A stretch of 64,000 bases of DNA from Lysobacter panacisoli. Its GTDB lineage: Bacteria > Pseudomonadota > Gammaproteobacteria > Xanthomonadales > Xanthomonadaceae. The position numbers and the translations under genes are program-made. Where the stretch lies: contig NZ_VLNU01000001.1 of NCBI RefSeq assembly GCF_009765165.1, forward strand, positions 1,789,001-1,853,000. The letters are read 5' to 3'. Below the pieces are notes generated by a model, which saw nothing but the letters and a program-made list of their open reading frames with translations, searched no databases and was not told the DNA's origin. The first letter of the stretch is position 1. Each line of letters starts with the position of its first letter. Shown piece by piece: positions 62,088 through 64,000 of this stretch.

Positions 62088-63902
62088 ATGGCGACCATTG
62101 AAGTCAAAGTGCCGGACATCGGCGATTACGACGGCGTGCCGGTGATCGAGCTGCTCGTCTCGGTCGGCGATACGGTGAAGAAGGACCAGGGCCTGGTCAC
62201 GCTCGAATCGGACAAGGCGACGATGGAAGTGCCGTCGTCGGCCGACGGCGTGGTGAAGGAGATCAAGGTGAAGATCGGCGACAAGGTCGCCGAAGGCGCC
62301 GTGATCGCGATCCTCGAAGGCGCCGGCGAAGCCGCTGCGCCCGCCGCGCCGGCCAAGGCCGAAGCGCCCGCGCCCGCAGCACCCGCCGAAGCCAAGCCGC
62401 CGGTCGCGCCGTCGCCGGCCGCGCCCGCGAGCGAAGCACCCAAGCCCGCGCTCGGCACCGGTCGCAAGGCCGACATCGAATGCCGCCTCGTCGTGCTCGG
62501 TTCCGGTCCTGGCGGCTACACCGCTGCGTTCCGTGCCGCCGACCTCGGCCTCGATACCGTGCTGGTCGAACGTTACGCCACGCTTGGCGGCGTCTGCCTC
62601 AACGTTGGCTGCATTCCGTCGAAGGCGCTGCTGCACGCGGCCGCGCTGATCGAGGAAGCCGCGCATTCGGCCGACATCGGCATAGCCTTCGACAAGCCGA
62701 AGCTCGACCTCGACAAGCTGCGCGACTTCAAGCAGAACAAGGTGGTCGGACAGTTCACCAAGGGCCTGTCCGGCATGGCCAAGCAGCGCAAGGTGCGCAC
62801 CGTGCAGGGCGTCGGCCGCTTCGTGTCGCCCAACGAGCTGGAGATCGTCGGCGACGACGGCAAGACGCAGCTGCTGCGTTTCGAGCAGTGCATCATCGCC
62901 GCCGGTTCGCAGGCGGTGAAGCTGCCGAACTTCCCGTGGGACGACCCGCGCATCATGGATTCGACCGACGCGCTGGAGCTGCAGGACATCCCGGCAAAGC
63001 TGCTGGTCGTCGGCGGCGGCATCATCGGTCTGGAAATGGCCACGGTGTACAAGGGACTGGGCAGCGAAGTCACGGTCGTGGAATTCATGGACCAGCTGAT
63101 GCCGGGCGCCGACAAGGACCTGGTCAAGCCGCTGGCCGATCGCCTGAAGAAGCAGGGCGTGGCCGTGCACCTGAAGACCAAGGCCGCGAAGGTCGAGGCG
63201 TCGAAGAAGGGCATCGCCGTGTCGTTCGAAGCCGCCGAAGACGGTGGCACGCCGGGGATCGAATCGGGCACGTGGGATCGCGTGCTGGTCGCGGTCGGTC
63301 GTGCGCCCAACGGCAACAAGATCGACGCCGACAAGGCCGGCGTGCAGGTGACCGATCGCGGTTTCATTCCGGTCGATCGGCAGATGCGCACCAACGTGCC
63401 GCACATCTTCGCCATCGGTGACCTCGTCGGCCAGCCGATGCTCGCGCACAAGGCCACGCACGAAGGCAAGCTCGCCGCGGAAGTCGCGGCTGGCGAGAAG
63501 CGCGAGTGGGTCGCGCGCGTGGTGCCGTCGGTGGCTTACACCGATCCGGAAATCGCATGGGTCGGCGTCACCGAGACCGAAGCCAAGGCCAAGGGCCTGC
63601 ACGTGGGCGTGGGCAAGTTCCCGTGGGCCGCGTCGGCGCGCGCCGTCGGCATCGGTCGCGGCGAAGGCTTCACCAAGCTGATCTTCGACGAGAAGACGCA
63701 TCGCATCGTCGGCGGCGGCATCGTCGGCGTGCATGCGGGCGATCTGATCAGCGAGCTCGCGCTGGCGATCGAGATGGGCGCGGAAGCCGGCGACATCGGC
63801 GCCACGATCCATCCGCATCCGACACTGAGCGAAAGCATCGGGATGGCCGCGGAAGTGTACGAAGGCACCATCACCGATCTGTATATCCCGAAGAAGAAGT
63901 AA
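62088..63902 (+). CDS. lpdA: Dihydrolipoyl dehydrogenase with N-terminal lipoyl domain
   Basis: 604 residues, longer than the usual 475 because of a lipoyl domain (about 1-80, Lys in ESDKATMEV) and an Ala/Pro linker. Seen: FAD motif VLGSGPGGYTAAFRAADLG, redox disulfide GGVCLNVGCIPSK, NAD motif VVGGGIIGLEMATVYKGLG, and catalytic HPHPTLSE. The lipoyl domain is nearly the same as in AceF, pointing to recent duplication or exchange. Strong GAAGGAGA site. Confidence 0.97.
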   Translation: MATIEVKVPDIGDYDGVPVIELLVSVGDTVKKDQGLVTLESDKATMEVPSSADGVVKEIKVKIGDKVAEGAVIAILEGAGEAAAPAAPAKAEAPAPAAPAEAKPPVAPSPAAPASEAPKPALGTGRKADIECRLVVLGSGPGGYTAAFRAADLGLDTVLVERYATLGGVCLNVGCIPSKALLHAAALIEEAAHSADIGIAFDKPKLDLDKLRDFKQNKVVGQFTKGLSGMAKQRKVRTVQGVGRFVSPNELEIVGDDGKTQLLRFEQCIIAAGSQAVKLPNFPWDDPRIMDSTDALELQDIPAKLLVVGGGIIGLEMATVYKGLGSEVTVVEFMDQLMPGADKDLVKPLADRLKKQGVAVHLKTKAAKVEASKKGIAVSFEAAEDGGTPGIESGTWDRVLVAVGRAPNGNKIDADKAGVQVTDRGFIPVDRQMRTNVPHIFAIGDLVGQPMLAHKATHEGKLAAEVAAGEKREWVARVVPSVAYTDPEIAWVGVTETEAKAKGLHVGVGKFPWAASARAVGIGRGEGFTKLIFDEKTHRIVGGGIVGVHAGDLISELALAIEMGAEAGDIGATIHPHPTLSESIGMAAEVYEGTITDLYIPKKK

Positions 63903-63923
63903 CGGGAACGTCGGCGAGTCGAA

Positions 63924-63957
63924 CGAAACAGGCGCGGATTCCGCGCCTGTTTTCGTT
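63924..63957 (+). terminator. Terminator of the aceF-lpd operon
   Basis: 10-bp stem ACAGGCGCGG/CCGCGCCTGT with a three-base loop, extended by CGAA/TTCG, then TTT. Confidence 0.88.
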
Positions 63958-63964
63958 TGGGGCG

Positions 63965-64000
63965 CTAGACGCGGAAGGACTGCGACATCGCGCGATGCAT
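63965..64000 (-). CDS. C-terminal end of an unidentified gene
   Basis: A TAG on the minus strand at 63965-63967 closes a frame ending HRAMSQSFRV at the window edge. Eleven codons are too few to identify it. Convergent with lpd across the terminator. Confidence 0.3.
   Translation of the reverse strand: MHRAMSQSFRV

Overview
This window reads as a chromosome segment of a Xanthomonadaceae gammaproteobacterium, most likely Lysobacter or a close relative. The evidence is inferential: very high GC with strong third-position GC, an XAC0095-type small protein, a dihydrolipoyl dehydrogenase with its own lipoyl domain, YajQ, a tesA-ybbA-ybbP cluster, and many small DUF families typical of this family of bacteria. 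I could not run a database search. Gene density is high, strands alternate in short runs, and I see no integrase, transposase, rRNA gene or CRISPR array.

Layout. 1-4000: an SLC13-type permease (cut by the window edge), a DUF1254/DUF1214 lipoprotein, a TonB-dependent receptor and an EF-hand protein. 4004-7280: aceE (pyruvate dehydrogenase E1) flanked by mosaic palindromic repeats. 7389-10381: an alpha/beta hydrolase, then a lower-GC patch with an XAC0095-like protein and an EVE/PUA-like plus HNH nuclease, then an Excalibur protein. 10462-18343: a TPR protein, an outer-membrane barrel, small membrane proteins, an AraJ-like exporter, a penicillin-binding-type serine hydrolase, a PAS histidine kinase and a DUF6630-like protein. 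18468-27125: an OmpR response regulator, SRPBCC and SnoaL-like proteins, a membrane-anchored AraC regulator, DUF2306 and GFA proteins, a TetR-thioesterase-thiolase-SDR lipid or acyl-CoA cluster behind a 9-bp-arm palindrome, and an epimerase. 27244-34393: a lipoprotein, an RcnB-like protein, YciI, a YadGH-type ABC exporter, an M23 peptidase, several small DUF proteins and a cold-shock protein. 34533-42337: a HipA-like kinase with DUF3037, a CynX-like transporter, a PepSY protein, an M28 peptidase, an isochorismatase-like hydrolase, an Lrp regulator, and an ECF sigma/anti-sigma pair. 42425-47435: an M29-like lipoprotein lacking metal ligands, then the most interesting locus, rtcB and slipin preceded by two tandem tRNA-like elements and a sigma-54-like promoter, then a small promoter/peptide/terminator unit. 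47436-57925: tesA, ybbA, ybbP, an rRNA-modification operon (rsmC, rsuA, HAD), DUF1415-yajQ, an alcohol dehydrogenase and an EamA transporter. 58046-64000: ompW, DUF2884, and aceF, an unknown periplasmic protein, and lpd.

How genes work together. The pyruvate dehydrogenase complex is encoded in two places about 53 kb apart (aceE alone; aceF-unknown-lpd as an operon). rtcB, slipin and the two tRNA-like RNAs lie in one direction and are best read as one RNA-repair transcript whose leader contains degenerate tRNA mimics with shrunken anticodon loops. Five intergenic loci carry related palindromic repeats. In four copies the hairpin is split at the same point by the same 22-bp cassette.
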